The translations under genes and the position numbers were made by a program. Below are positions 43,542-52,516 of a DNA stretch of 64,000 nucleotides, piece by piece. How positions within the stretch are numbered: the first letter of the stretch is position 1; the number at the start of each line of letters is the position of its first letter. The DNA is from Solibacillus sp. FSL R5-0449 (GTDB lineage: Bacteria > Bacillota > Bacilli > Bacillales_A > Planococcaceae): assembly GCF_037975215.1 (NCBI RefSeq), contig NZ_CP150239.1:844001-908000 (forward strand), read 5' to 3'. The notes beneath the pieces were generated by a model. It was not told the DNA's origin, ran no database searches, and saw nothing but the letters and a program-made list of their open reading frames with translations.

Positions 43542-45080
43542 ATGACACAGCCTACTTATAACGAACACTTACAGCAAAAAATAGAAGAAATATATGCAGG
43601 CGGGCAACCAAAATATCATGAAAAGTTAAAAGAAACAAATAAACTTTTTGTCCGGGATCGCTTGAAACAACTATTTGATGATGGAATTTATGAGGAAGAT
43701 GCCCGTTTCGCTAACGTTGAGGCCGGTGATTTGCCTGCAGATGGTGTTGTAACAGCTGTTGGGCAAATTGACGGGCAAACGGTATGCGTTATGGCGAATG
43801 ACTCTACTGTCAAAGCTGGATCATGGGGATCGCGAACAGTTGAAAAAATAATCCGTATTCAAGAAACTGCGGAAAAGTTGCAAGTGCCAATGCTTTACCT
43901 AGTCGATTCTGCAGGAGCGCGCATTACAGATCAGCTGGAAATGTTCCCTGGTCGACGCGGAGCAGGTCGTATTTTCCATAATCAAGTACGTATGAGCGGA
44001 ATGATTCCTCAAATATGTATTTTATTCGGTCCATCTGCTGCAGGAGGAGCCTATATTCCGGCCTTTTGTGACATTGTAATAATGGTGGACGGAAATGCTT
44101 CAATGTACTTAGGGTCACCGAGAATGGCTGAAAAAGTTATCGGTGAAAAAGTTTCGCTGGAAGAAATGGGTGGAGCGCGTATGCACTGTACCGTTAGCGG
44201 CTGTGGGGATGTATTGGCTGCAAACGAAGAAGAGGCAATCCGTGAAGCGAGACGTTATATCAGTTATTTCCCTGAGAACTTCGCAGAATTCCCGCCGATT
44301 GATGAAACAAAGGCACCGAAAAGCGGGAGAACACTGGAAGAGATTATTCCGGAAAATCAGAATGCACCGTTTGATATGTATGAATGCATTGAACAGCTCA
44401 TTGATGAAGACAGCTTCTTTGAAATTAAAAAGCTTTTCGCTTCTGAACTAATCACAGGGCTAGCCCGCATCGATGGGCAAGTTGTAGGGATTATCGCCAA
44501 TCAGCCAAAAGTAAAAGGCGGCGTATTGTTTATCGATTCTGCTGACAAAGCGGCGAAGTTTATAACGCTATGTGATGCCTTCTCCATTCCGCTGCTATTT
44601 TTAGCGGATGTACCGGGCTTTATGATCGGTACAAAAGTAGAAAAGGCAGGCATTATTCGACATGGGGCGAAATTTATATCAGCAATGAGTTCCGCAACAG
44701 TACCGAAAATTTCGGTTATCGTTCGTAAAGCTTATGGAGCTGGCCTATATGCAATGTGCGGACCGGCATTTGAGCCGGATGCAGTCATTGCATTGCCGAC
44801 AGCCCAAATCGCGGTTATGGGTCCTGAAGCGGCTGTGAATGCTGTTTATTCAAATAAAATCGAGGCGATTGAAGATCCGAAAGAGCGGATACAGTTTGTG
44901 AAACAAAAAATCGAAGAATACAAGGAAGAAATTGATTTATACAAATTGGCTTCCGAAATGGTGATTGATGATATTGTCGCACCAAATCAACTTCGACATA
45001 CATTAATTCAACGCTTTAATTACTATAATTCAAAACAAATTGTCTTACCTTATCGAAAACATCCGGTATATCCAGTATAA
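43542..45080 (+). CDS. Acyl-CoA carboxylase carboxyltransferase (beta) subunit
   Basis: A 512-residue carboxyltransferase of the propionyl-/methylcrotonyl-CoA carboxylase beta class (YngE-like). The N-terminal half has the crotonase-like core with LVDSAGARITDQ and the oxyanion segment GPSAAGGAYIPAF; the C-terminal half has ADVPGFMIGTKVEKAGIIRHGAK. MYLGSPRMAEKVIGE, with a methionine-type P-[RT] region, points toward methylcrotonyl- or geranyl-type enzymes rather than acetyl-CoA carboxylase, but this is weak. It transfers CO2 from biotin, presumably on the preceding small protein. GGAGGAAAGATA precedes the ATG. Confidence 0.9.
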   Translation: MTQPTYNEHLQQKIEEIYAGGQPKYHEKLKETNKLFVRDRLKQLFDDGIYEEDARFANVEAGDLPADGVVTAVGQIDGQTVCVMANDSTVKAGSWGSRTVEKIIRIQETAEKLQVPMLYLVDSAGARITDQLEMFPGRRGAGRIFHNQVRMSGMIPQICILFGPSAAGGAYIPAFCDIVIMVDGNASMYLGSPRMAEKVIGEKVSLEEMGGARMHCTVSGCGDVLAANEEEAIREARRYISYFPENFAEFPPIDETKAPKSGRTLEEIIPENQNAPFDMYECIEQLIDEDSFFEIKKLFASELITGLARIDGQVVGIIANQPKVKGGVLFIDSADKAAKFITLCDAFSIPLLFLADVPGFMIGTKVEKAGIIRHGAKFISAMSSATVPKISVIVRKAYGAGLYAMCGPAFEPDAVIALPTAQIAVMGPEAAVNAVYSNKIEAIEDPKERIQFVKQKIEEYKEEIDLYKLASEMVIDDIVAPNQLRHTLIQRFNYYNSKQIVLPYRKHPVYPV

Positions 45081-45091
45081 TAAATTTACCT

Positions 45092-45121
45092 AAAGGTCTG
45101 TCTTGAAGGCAGACCTTTTTA
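45092..45121 (+). terminator. Rho-independent terminator after the carboxyltransferase gene
   Basis: AAGGTCTGTC pairs with GGCAGACCTT (one wobble) around TTGAA, followed by five T residues. Confidence 0.85.
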
Positions 45122-45149
45122 ATTCGAAATAAATTTGAGGTATAATATA

Positions 45150-46043
45150 ATGCGAATTGAAATCATTGGGGCAGGTGCAGTTGGTTTATTAGTAGCAAGC
45201 TATTTTGCTGAAAAGAATATGGACATATATATTGTCGGAAAACCTGTTGAAAAAACTGAATGTAGGGATATTCAGATTGCTAGGACGAATTTGAATCAAT
45301 CTGTCGTGACCGTCAATGTTAAATATATTTCGGCACTTTCAAATGAAGCGGATTTAATCATCATAGCAGTAAAATATGGACAACTTCATGAAGTGTATGC
45401 AAGTATGGAGCAGGTAAAAGAATCTATTCCGTTATTATTTTTGCAAAATGGTTTAGCGCATTATGAGGAAGCACTTGCATTAAGTAAAGCCCATATTGCA
45501 TTTAGCTCGATCCAATTCGGGGCTCTAAAACTGTCGCAGTATCATGTCGCCCATAAAGGGGAAGGCGTGATGAAGATTGCTGTTGCAAAAGGGGATCACA
45601 GCAAGTTTGATTTCCTGCTTGAACTTTCATCGTCAAATTTGCCGATCGTATTTGAACAGGATGCCGAAATGATGCTGATGGAGAAAGCACTGCTGAATTG
45701 TTTTATCAATCCATTAACCGCGATATTGCAAGTGAAAAATGGACAGCTGATTTCACAGAGCTATACATTACAATTATTAAACGAATTATATAACGAACTC
45801 ATGACGGCATTTCCGCATTTTAAAGAAACGTTCCAATTTGAACAAGTGGTTGCGCTTTGTGAAAAGACGGCAGAAAATACATCGTCTATGCTGGCAGATC
45901 GTCTCGCAAATCGCAAAACCGAAATTGATACGATAGCGGGAGCAATTTTGAAAAAAGCGGAGCAAAACGGGAAAGAATTACCTGTGTTACAAACACTTTA
46001 TCAACTAGTGAAAGCATTTGAAGAGAGCGGTGAACAACTGTGA
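45150..46043 (+). CDS. panE: 2-dehydropantoate 2-reductase family protein
   Basis: A protein of 297 residues from ATG 45150, which follows TTGAGGTATAATATA. It has the N-terminal NADP Rossmann motif IIGAGAVGLLVASYF, VKYGQLHEV and LQNGLAHYE, and a C-terminal helical ketopantoate reductase domain with the conserved lysine-asparagine region (EKALLNCFINPLTAI). It reduces ketopantoate to pantoate for coenzyme A synthesis. The stop overlaps the GTG of the DUF3397 gene. Bacilli often have more than one such paralogue, so the true panE role is likely but not certain. Confidence 0.88.
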   Translation: MRIEIIGAGAVGLLVASYFAEKNMDIYIVGKPVEKTECRDIQIARTNLNQSVVTVNVKYISALSNEADLIIIAVKYGQLHEVYASMEQVKESIPLLFLQNGLAHYEEALALSKAHIAFSSIQFGALKLSQYHVAHKGEGVMKIAVAKGDHSKFDFLLELSSSNLPIVFEQDAEMMLMEKALLNCFINPLTAILQVKNGQLISQSYTLQLLNELYNELMTAFPHFKETFQFEQVVALCEKTAENTSSMLADRLANRKTEIDTIAGAILKKAEQNGKELPVLQTLYQLVKAFEESGEQL

Positions 46044-46435
46044 TATTATTTTTTCAATATTTAGTGGCGACAATTATTGTGTGCCCGATTATTGTTTTTA
46101 TCACTATGCTGCTCATATGCCGTAAGCTTCGGATGAATAAATATAAAGCGATTGGCTTGGCAGCGGATATTACAACATTTCTTTTGTTATTTTCGATACC
46201 AATTGCGTTACAAGCAGTATGGAATATTGGTATATTAATGCCGATGCTAATTGTTGTACTTGTAATTGCGATTGTTTTTACATATGTTGATTGGCGAACG
46301 AAAAAAGAACTTGAAGTAAAGCCATTAATGAAAAAAATATGGCGTTTTTACTTTTTATTGTTCAGCATCACTTATTTTATAATTTGGATTGTTGGAATTA
46401 CCCATTCAGTTATGATGTTTATGATGGTTGATTAG
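46040..46435 (+). CDS. DUF3397 family membrane protein
   Basis: A 131-residue protein with four predicted membrane helices and short basic loops (CRKLRMNKYKAIG, DWRTKKELEVKP). It matches DUF3397 proteins, which lie between panE and bshC in Bacilli; the function is unknown. The GTG start overlaps the panE stop (GTGA), and GAGAGCGGTGAACAACT serves as ribosome site, so it is coupled to panE. Confidence 0.85.
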   Translation: MILFFQYLVATIIVCPIIVFITMLLICRKLRMNKYKAIGLAADITTFLLLFSIPIALQAVWNIGILMPMLIVVLVIAIVFTYVDWRTKKELEVKPLMKKIWRFYFLLFSITYFIIWIVGITHSVMMFMMVD

Positions 46436-46543
46436 GTGGCTGGACTTTTCTTTTACTATAAACTAGTATCCGGAAAACAAGAGGCAAAACAATGATAAAG
46501 GTAATTTTAAAATTGAGTAAAGAGAAGTAGAGGAGAATTTTTC

Positions 46544-48160
46544 ATGGAGCTAGAACAAATAAATTCACCAGTAACGAATAAGCTATTAGGAGACTATTGG
46601 TCGGAGAATGCCGATATCCATTCGTTTTTTGAATATAAATATAATGAGGGAGCTTTTGATCAACGATTTGCATATTTGAAAAATCGTGCATATCGTTCGA
46701 AAGAGCTGGCTCAAATTATTCGCAGTTATATGGAGCAGTACGGCATCTCGGAAAAAACGGCGCATCACTTAGATGAGCTTGAACAAGGTGCGGTAGTGGT
46801 AGTGGGTGGTCAGCAGGCTGGATTGCTGACAGGTCCTCTCTATTCTGTTCATAAAGCGATTACGGTTATTCTGCTGGCGGAACAACAAAGAGAAAAACTA
46901 AATGCACCAGTCGTACCAATGTTTTGGATTGCGGGTGAAGATCACGATATTGAAGAGATCAATCATACGTATACAATGGCGAACGGCGAAGTGAAAAAAC
47001 GTGGTTACAGTGAACGTTCTAAGCTGAAGAAAATGGCTTCAACTACAGAATTGAATAAAGAAGCACTACAACAGTTTATTTTAAATGTATTTAAAGATTT
47101 CGGAGAAACAGAACATACAGCAGACTTGCTGAAAAATGTTTTGAGCCATGCAGAAAATAGTGAAACATTTACGGATTTCTTTACGCTACTGATGAATGAT
47201 TTATTTAAAAAACATGGTTTATTAATGTTGGATGCAACATATGGACCGTTCAGACAATATGAAAAAAACTATTTTGTCCAATTGATTGAAAAGAACGAAT
47301 CAATTGCAACGGGTGTTGTAGCGCAGGAAAGAAAGCTTGAGGAGAATGGCTATGCAATGCCAATCGAAGCTACGGAGCAAAATGCGAATTTATTTTACAT
47401 TAAAGAAGGCGAGCGTTTTCTGCTGGAACGAAGTGGCGGCCATTTTAAAAATGGAACGGCACATGCGAATTTTTCAAAAGAGGAACTATTGGCTATAGCG
47501 AATGAGTCTCCTGAAAGTTTAAGCAATAATGTTGTAACCCGACCATTAATGCAGGAAATGGCACTGCCGGTACTCGCTTTTGTCGGCGGTCCTGGTGAGC
47601 TTGCTTATTGGGCTACGTTAAAGCCTGCTTTTGATACACTGCAGCTGCAAATGCCGATATTTGCGCCAAGACTCAGCATTACGCTTGTTACCCGTCAAGT
47701 AGATGCGTTATTGGAACAAAAAGAACTATCTGTAACTGATGTGCTCACAGGCAAGATCGATGAGCATTTAGCACAATTTGTAGAAAGTGTGAGAGACGAG
47801 CAAGTAACCCGCGCAATTGAGCAGATGCAAAAACAGATGGAAGAACAATACGAACAGCTGACGAGCTATCTTCAGCATGGTAACTATCATGTGGAAGATT
47901 TATTGGAGAAGAATAAAAATTACCATGAACGCCAATTCCATTATTTACGCTCAAAATTGGAACAGCAAAATATAGAAAAGCATGAAGTTGCAATTCGCCA
48001 ATACAAAACGATCCAGTCACTATTATATCCGAATAATAGTTATCAGGAGCGCCTGTATAACCCTTATCTATTTCTAAATACCTATGGGGAAAAGCTGATT
48101 GATGATTTATTGGCGTTACCTATGAGTATTTCCATGAAACACCAACTTGTTACCTTATAA
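46544..48160 (+). CDS. bshC: Bacillithiol biosynthesis cysteine-adding enzyme BshC
   Basis: A 538-residue protein of standard BshC length (B. subtilis yllA). It has a Rossmann-like core with VVVVGGQQAGLLTGPLYSV-type first motif, FWIAGEDHDIEEINHTY near 135, the GGPGELAYWATLKPAF segment near 350, and a long C-terminal coiled coil. It adds cysteine to glucosaminyl-malate, completing bacillithiol, the low-molecular-weight thiol of Bacilli. AGAGGAGAATTTTTC precedes the ATG. It lies before mraZ as in B. subtilis. Confidence 0.94.
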   Translation: MELEQINSPVTNKLLGDYWSENADIHSFFEYKYNEGAFDQRFAYLKNRAYRSKELAQIIRSYMEQYGISEKTAHHLDELEQGAVVVVGGQQAGLLTGPLYSVHKAITVILLAEQQREKLNAPVVPMFWIAGEDHDIEEINHTYTMANGEVKKRGYSERSKLKKMASTTELNKEALQQFILNVFKDFGETEHTADLLKNVLSHAENSETFTDFFTLLMNDLFKKHGLLMLDATYGPFRQYEKNYFVQLIEKNESIATGVVAQERKLEENGYAMPIEATEQNANLFYIKEGERFLLERSGGHFKNGTAHANFSKEELLAIANESPESLSNNVVTRPLMQEMALPVLAFVGGPGELAYWATLKPAFDTLQLQMPIFAPRLSITLVTRQVDALLEQKELSVTDVLTGKIDEHLAQFVESVRDEQVTRAIEQMQKQMEEQYEQLTSYLQHGNYHVEDLLEKNKNYHERQFHYLRSKLEQQNIEKHEVAIRQYKTIQSLLYPNNSYQERLYNPYLFLNTYGEKLIDDLLALPMSISMKHQLVTL

Positions 48161-48163
48161 AAA

Positions 48164-48198
48164 ATAAGAGTTATCTCGTATAGAGATAGCTCTTTTTT
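48164..48198 (+). terminator. Rho-independent terminator after bshC
   Basis: AAGAGTTATCTC pairs with GAGATAGCTCTT around GTATA, followed by six T residues. Confidence 0.87.
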
Positions 48199-48281
48199 GT
48201 GTCTTTTGGCACCGAACGTATGTGTGAGAATATGCTCATTTACGTAATTTCAATTTATTGTTATGAGAAGCAATGAATTTG

Positions 48282-48305
48282 GTGGTAGAAAGTGGGGGGA
48301 TGTGG
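48282..48305 (+). promoter_or_regulatory. MraZ-box direct repeats
   Basis: GTGG occurs at 48282, 48292 and 48302, exactly 10 bases apart, 34-54 bases before the mraZ ATG; another GTGGGG lies at 48322, two periods further. Evenly spaced GTGG-type direct repeats before mraZ are the known MraZ operator, so self-control of the dcw operon is likely. Confidence 0.7.
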
Positions 48306-48335
48306 TACATTATTTATTAAAGTGGGGTGAGTAGC

Positions 48336-48767
48336 ATGTTCATGGGAGAATATCAACATTCTATCGATGCAAAAGGCCGTATGATTGTCCCTGCAAAGTT
48401 TCGAGAATCACTTGGAGAACACTTTGTAATAACTCGCGGGCTAGATCAATGCATTTTTGGATATCCTATGGATGAATGGCGAAAACTCGAAGATAAATTA
48501 AAGGATTTACCGATGACCAAAAAAGATGCACGTGCATTTGCGCGATTTTTCTTTTCTGGGGCTACAGAAGTAGAAGTGGACAAGCAAGGCCGAATCAATA
48601 TTCCATCTACACTGATTGGATACGCTAATCTTGAAAAAGAATGTGTGATATTAGGTGTATCGAGTAAAATTGAAATTTGGGCGAAAGAATCTTGGCAGCA
48701 ATACTTCGAGCAATCGGCAGAATCATTTGATGAAATCGCAGAAAATCTGATTGGCTTTGATTTTTAA
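48336..48767 (+). CDS. mraZ: Transcriptional regulator MraZ
   Basis: A 143-residue protein with two AbrB-like swapped-hairpin domains. The [19 protein letters not shown] start and the second [14 protein letters not shown] repeat carry the DxKGR and DxxGR motifs that contact DNA. It represses its own dcw operon through GTGG direct repeats, three of which are visible upstream. ATG 48336 is selected: GTGGGGTGAG lies just before it and the family begins MFMGE. It is first gene of the division cluster. Confidence 0.95.
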   Translation: MFMGEYQHSIDAKGRMIVPAKFRESLGEHFVITRGLDQCIFGYPMDEWRKLEDKLKDLPMTKKDARAFARFFFSGATEVEVDKQGRINIPSTLIGYANLEKECVILGVSSKIEIWAKESWQQYFEQSAESFDEIAENLIGFDF

Positions 48768-48894
48768 ATTTTTTCAGTAGAAGTTGGGGAAATTTAAAGC
48801 AATGGTCACTATTACAGAGCCGACACGAACTTTTAATCCGGGTGTAATAGTACCGAAATGAAATTGAATTAATATTTAAGAGGTGCTTTAAACT

Positions 48895-49845
48895 ATGTTC
48901 GATCATACAACCGTATTATTGAAAGAAACTGTTGATGGGTTGAACATCAATCCGGATGGTATTTATGTAGACTGTACATTAGGTGGTGCAGGCCACAGTG
49001 AATACCTTGTAAAACAATTGTCAGAAAAAGGCCGTTTAATTTGCTTTGACCAGGATACAACGGCTATTGAAAACGCAAAAGTACGATTAGCCGATTATTT
49101 GGATCGCGTTATTTTCGTACACTCAAATTTCCGCTATTTAAAAGAAGAATTATACAAACTGAACATTCATCAAATAGATGGAATTTTATACGATTTAGGT
49201 GTTTCATCACCACAACTTGATACACCTGAACGAGGATTTAGTTATCATCACGATGCACCGCTCGATATGCGGATGGATCAGACTGCAGAACTTAGCGCCT
49301 ATCATGTTGTGAATGAATGGTCATACGAAAATCTAGTACGTATTTTCTTCCGTTATGGCGAAGAAAAATTTTCAAAACAAGTTGCGCGCAAAATTGAACA
49401 AGCCCGTGAAATTGCTCCTGTTGAAACGACAGGTCAATTAGTAGAGCTTATAAAAGATGGTATTCCAGCCCCAGCACGTCGCAAAGGTGGACATCCTGCC
49501 AAACGAATTTTCCAGGCTATTCGGATTGCTGTAAATGATGAATTAGGCGCAGCGGAAGATTCTTTAGTAGATGCAATCGATTTATTGAAAATTGGTGGTC
49601 GTATAAGTGTGATTACATTCCACTCATTAGAAGACCGCTTGACGAAAACACTATTTAAAGAGGCTTCATCATTGCCTGATTTACCTCCAGGTTTACCGGT
49701 AATTCCAGAGCATATGAAACCAATCCTTAAGTTAGTGTCAAGAAAACCGATTTTACCATCAGACGAGGAGTTAGCTGCGAATAATCGTTCACGTTCAGCA
49801 AAATTGCGCATCGCTGAAAAAATTAACGATAAAGGACGTGGGTAA
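48895..49845 (+). CDS. rsmH: 16S rRNA cytosine-1402 N4-methyltransferase RsmH
   Basis: A 316-residue SAM-dependent methyltransferase of normal length (old name mraW). It starts [17 protein letters not shown], shows the SAM motif [14 protein letters not shown] (about 22-35), [14 protein letters not shown], and the C-terminal [12 protein letters not shown] and [11 protein letters not shown] motifs. It methylates C1402 in the 30S decoding region. AAGAGGTGCTTTAAACT precedes the ATG. It lies 128 bases after mraZ and four bases before ftsL. Confidence 0.96.
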   Translation: MFDHTTVLLKETVDGLNINPDGIYVDCTLGGAGHSEYLVKQLSEKGRLICFDQDTTAIENAKVRLADYLDRVIFVHSNFRYLKEELYKLNIHQIDGILYDLGVSSPQLDTPERGFSYHHDAPLDMRMDQTAELSAYHVVNEWSYENLVRIFFRYGEEKFSKQVARKIEQAREIAPVETTGQLVELIKDGIPAPARRKGGHPAKRIFQAIRIAVNDELGAAEDSLVDAIDLLKIGGRISVITFHSLEDRLTKTLFKEASSLPDLPPGLPVIPEHMKPILKLVSRKPILPSDEELAANNRSRSAKLRIAEKINDKGRG

Positions 49846-49848
49846 AAA

Positions 49849-50229
49849 ATGGCAGTAAGAGCAAGACAAACTTATATACAACAGCAGCCAGAACTACCTC
49901 AACATCAGCAGCAGGAACAAAGACTGCCGGTCCAGCCTAAAAAACGCAAAGCAAAGTATTTTTCGGCACAGGAAAAGTTTTTGTTCCTAGTATTTGCAAT
50001 CGTAGTAGCATCTTTCGCTATTTCCATATTACATACTCAAGGAGAAATCCAAACGCTCAGTATGGAAATCCAAAAAATCGAACGCGACATAACTGAAGTC
50101 AATAACAATAATACAGATTTAAAAGTACAAGTAAGTGAACGCTCCACTCACCAACGTATTTGGGAAAAAGCGAAAGAACTCGGATTAACACTAAATGAGA
50201 AAAATGTGAAAGTAGTGCCGGGAGAATGA
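49849..50229 (+). CDS. ftsL: Cell division protein FtsL
   Basis: A 126-residue bitopic protein. A basic, Gln-rich cytoplasmic N terminus is followed by one membrane helix (about 44-63, FLFLVFAIVVASFAISIL) and an extracellular leucine-zipper-like coiled coil (EIQTLSMEIQKIERDITEV). It joins DivIC and DivIB and helps place and activate PBP2B/FtsW in the divisome. It starts GGTAAAAAATGGC-style directly after rsmH, with GGACGTGGG as ribosome site. The end overlaps pbpB (ATGA). Confidence 0.9.
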   Translation: MAVRARQTYIQQQPELPQHQQQEQRLPVQPKKRKAKYFSAQEKFLFLVFAIVVASFAISILHTQGEIQTLSMEIQKIERDITEVNNNNTDLKVQVSERSTHQRIWEKAKELGLTLNEKNVKVVPGE

Positions 50230-52457
50230 AAAAGAGAAGATTTCGTTACCAGATAGGAGCCTTTCTAATGTTTATTTTCTTTGGAGGGCTCTTTTTACTA
50301 TTATATTGGCGTTTTGCATCGATTCAGGCGACAGGAATGGTAAAAGGGCATGAATTGGAAGAAGAAGCATTATCAAGGTACGAAACTGGATATGTGTTAT
50401 CAGCAGACCGTGGGAAGATTCTGGACCGCAATGAAAATGTAATTGCCGAAGATACATTAAGCTACCGTCTTGTAGCGGTAATTAAAGAGTCGGCAACAGA
50501 AAGCAAAAAAAACCCAAGGCATGTCGTCGATAAAGCAGAAACAGCTAAATTATTGGCGCAATACATTCCGATGGAAGAAGAAAAAATTTATGAACGGCTA
50601 AACCCTTCGAAAGATTTGTATCAAGTCGAGTTTGGATTGGCAGGGCGCGGCATCAGTCATGAAGTGAAAAAGAAGATTGAAGAGCTGAAATTGCCTGGCA
50701 TTCTATTATATAGCGACAAAAAACGATATTATCCGAACGGCGCTTTTGCCTCTCATCTTATAGGTTTTGCACTGCGTGAAACCGATGATGACGGGAATTC
50801 GTCGGTTGTCGGTAAAATGGGGCTTGAATACATTTATGATAAGCAATTGACCGGAACTGACGGAAAGTTAACCTACCAGCGCGACGCCCGTAACTATTTA
50901 TTGCCTAGCAGCGATAAAGTGGTTCAGGAAGCGCAGGACGGGAACGATATTTATTTGACAATCGATAAAACAATCCAAAACTTCCTGGAAGAAGCAATGT
51001 CACGGGTCAATGATCAATATAATCCACAGTCTATGGTTGCTGTCGTGGCAAATCCGAAAACGGGAGAAATTTTGGCGATGTCACAACGACCGACATTCAA
51101 TCCTGACACGCGTGCAGGATTAGATGGTAACTGGCTAAATGATGTTGTTGAAAATACGATTGAACCGGGTTCCACATTTAAAACATTTACGGTTGCAGCT
51201 GCGATCGATTCGGGGAATTGGTATCCGAATGCCATGTACCAGTCGGGGCAGTATAAAGTTTATAACGATACAATACGGGACCACAATAGATACGGATGGG
51301 GTACAATTTCCTATTTAGAAGGTGTCCAGCGCTCTTCCAATACAGCAATGACAAATTTGCTTGATGTGATGGGATGGGAAACGTTTGAAAGCTATGTAAA
51401 GGATTTTGGGTTCGGCCAAAAAACAGGCATTGACTTACCAAATGAAGCGAGCGGCATTATTAACTCGCGCTATCCTTTAGAAAAATATACGACAACATTC
51501 GGCCAAGGATCGACTGTTACACCGATTCAGTTAATTCAAGGTGTGACGGCAGTTGCAAATGACGGGAAAATGATGCAGCCGTACGTAATTGATAAAATTG
51601 TCAATCCGAATACAGGTGAGGTTTTAGTAGATTCAAAACCTACTATAAAAGGTGAGCCGATTTCGGCAGAGACAGCCGAGAAAACACGTGAAGTGCTAGC
51701 TTCAACTATTTACGGGGAAGCTGGGAATGCGAAACGATTCCAAATTGACGGCTATAAAGTGGCCGGTAAAACGGGAACTGCCCAAATGCCGAAAGCAAAT
51801 GGGGTTGGTTATGACTGGGGGAAAAATGAGTTCCTTTATTCATTTTTAGGAATGGCTCCAGCAGAAGATCCGCAGCTCGCTGTATTTATTGGCGTTGCAA
51901 AACCAAAACTAGGGGCAACCGAAATAGGTTCTGACCCGGTTTCACAAGTTTTCAATTCAGTTGTACTGAACAGTTTAAAGTATATGAATATCAATCCGTC
52001 GGACGTAGCGGAAGTCGAAACGACAAAAGTTGAGGATTATGTAGGGAACCAGACAGATACAGTTATGACTCAACTGGAAGCAGAGGGACTGGTACCGGTA
52101 ATAATTGGTCAAGGCGGAGAGATTACAGAACAGTTCCCTGCAGCAGATGCATCATTAACAAGCGGGAGCATCGTTTTCTTAAAAACAGATGGAGAAATTA
52201 CATTACCTTCGTTTAGTGATTGGTCATTACGTAATTTACTTGTTTATAAGTCCTTATCCAAACTCCCGATTGAAATTGTTGGGGAAGGCTATGTTGAAAG
52301 CCAGAGTGTTTCCGAAGGGACGCCGATAACAGATGCTTCACCGATCGTCGTCAAGCTCAAAACTCCTGAGGAAAAGCATTTGACCCCTCCGGCAGAGGAT
52401 ATGGAGCTTGAAGAAGAGGAAGACGAAGAATTTCTTGAAGAACTTCCACAAGATTAG
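50226..52457 (+). CDS. pbpB: Division penicillin-binding protein 2B
   Basis: A 743-residue class B PBP. One membrane helix (about 10-29) leads to the pedestal/dimerisation domain with DRGKILDRN, then the transpeptidase domain with the active-site STFK (Ser316), the SSN motif (RSSNTAM) and KTGT (Lys515). Two PASTA domains occupy roughly 590-715. The C-terminal tail is strikingly acidic (ELEEEEDEEFLEELPQD). It cross-links septal wall with FtsW. Its start overlaps ftsL by four bases (ATGA), with GGGAGA as ribosome site. Confidence 0.95.
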   Translation: MKKRRFRYQIGAFLMFIFFGGLFLLLYWRFASIQATGMVKGHELEEEALSRYETGYVLSADRGKILDRNENVIAEDTLSYRLVAVIKESATESKKNPRHVVDKAETAKLLAQYIPMEEEKIYERLNPSKDLYQVEFGLAGRGISHEVKKKIEELKLPGILLYSDKKRYYPNGAFASHLIGFALRETDDDGNSSVVGKMGLEYIYDKQLTGTDGKLTYQRDARNYLLPSSDKVVQEAQDGNDIYLTIDKTIQNFLEEAMSRVNDQYNPQSMVAVVANPKTGEILAMSQRPTFNPDTRAGLDGNWLNDVVENTIEPGSTFKTFTVAAAIDSGNWYPNAMYQSGQYKVYNDTIRDHNRYGWGTISYLEGVQRSSNTAMTNLLDVMGWETFESYVKDFGFGQKTGIDLPNEASGIINSRYPLEKYTTTFGQGSTVTPIQLIQGVTAVANDGKMMQPYVIDKIVNPNTGEVLVDSKPTIKGEPISAETAEKTREVLASTIYGEAGNAKRFQIDGYKVAGKTGTAQMPKANGVGYDWGKNEFLYSFLGMAPAEDPQLAVFIGVAKPKLGATEIGSDPVSQVFNSVVLNSLKYMNINPSDVAEVETTKVEDYVGNQTDTVMTQLEAEGLVPVIIGQGGEITEQFPAADASLTSGSIVFLKTDGEITLPSFSDWSLRNLLVYKSLSKLPIEIVGEGYVESQSVSEGTPITDASPIVVKLKTPEEKHLTPPAEDMELEEEEDEEFLEELPQD

Positions 52458-52516
52458 AGAGATTTGAATACAAACTTCATCTTTAACATACGTTGTTTTA
52501 GGTGAGGTGTCATATT

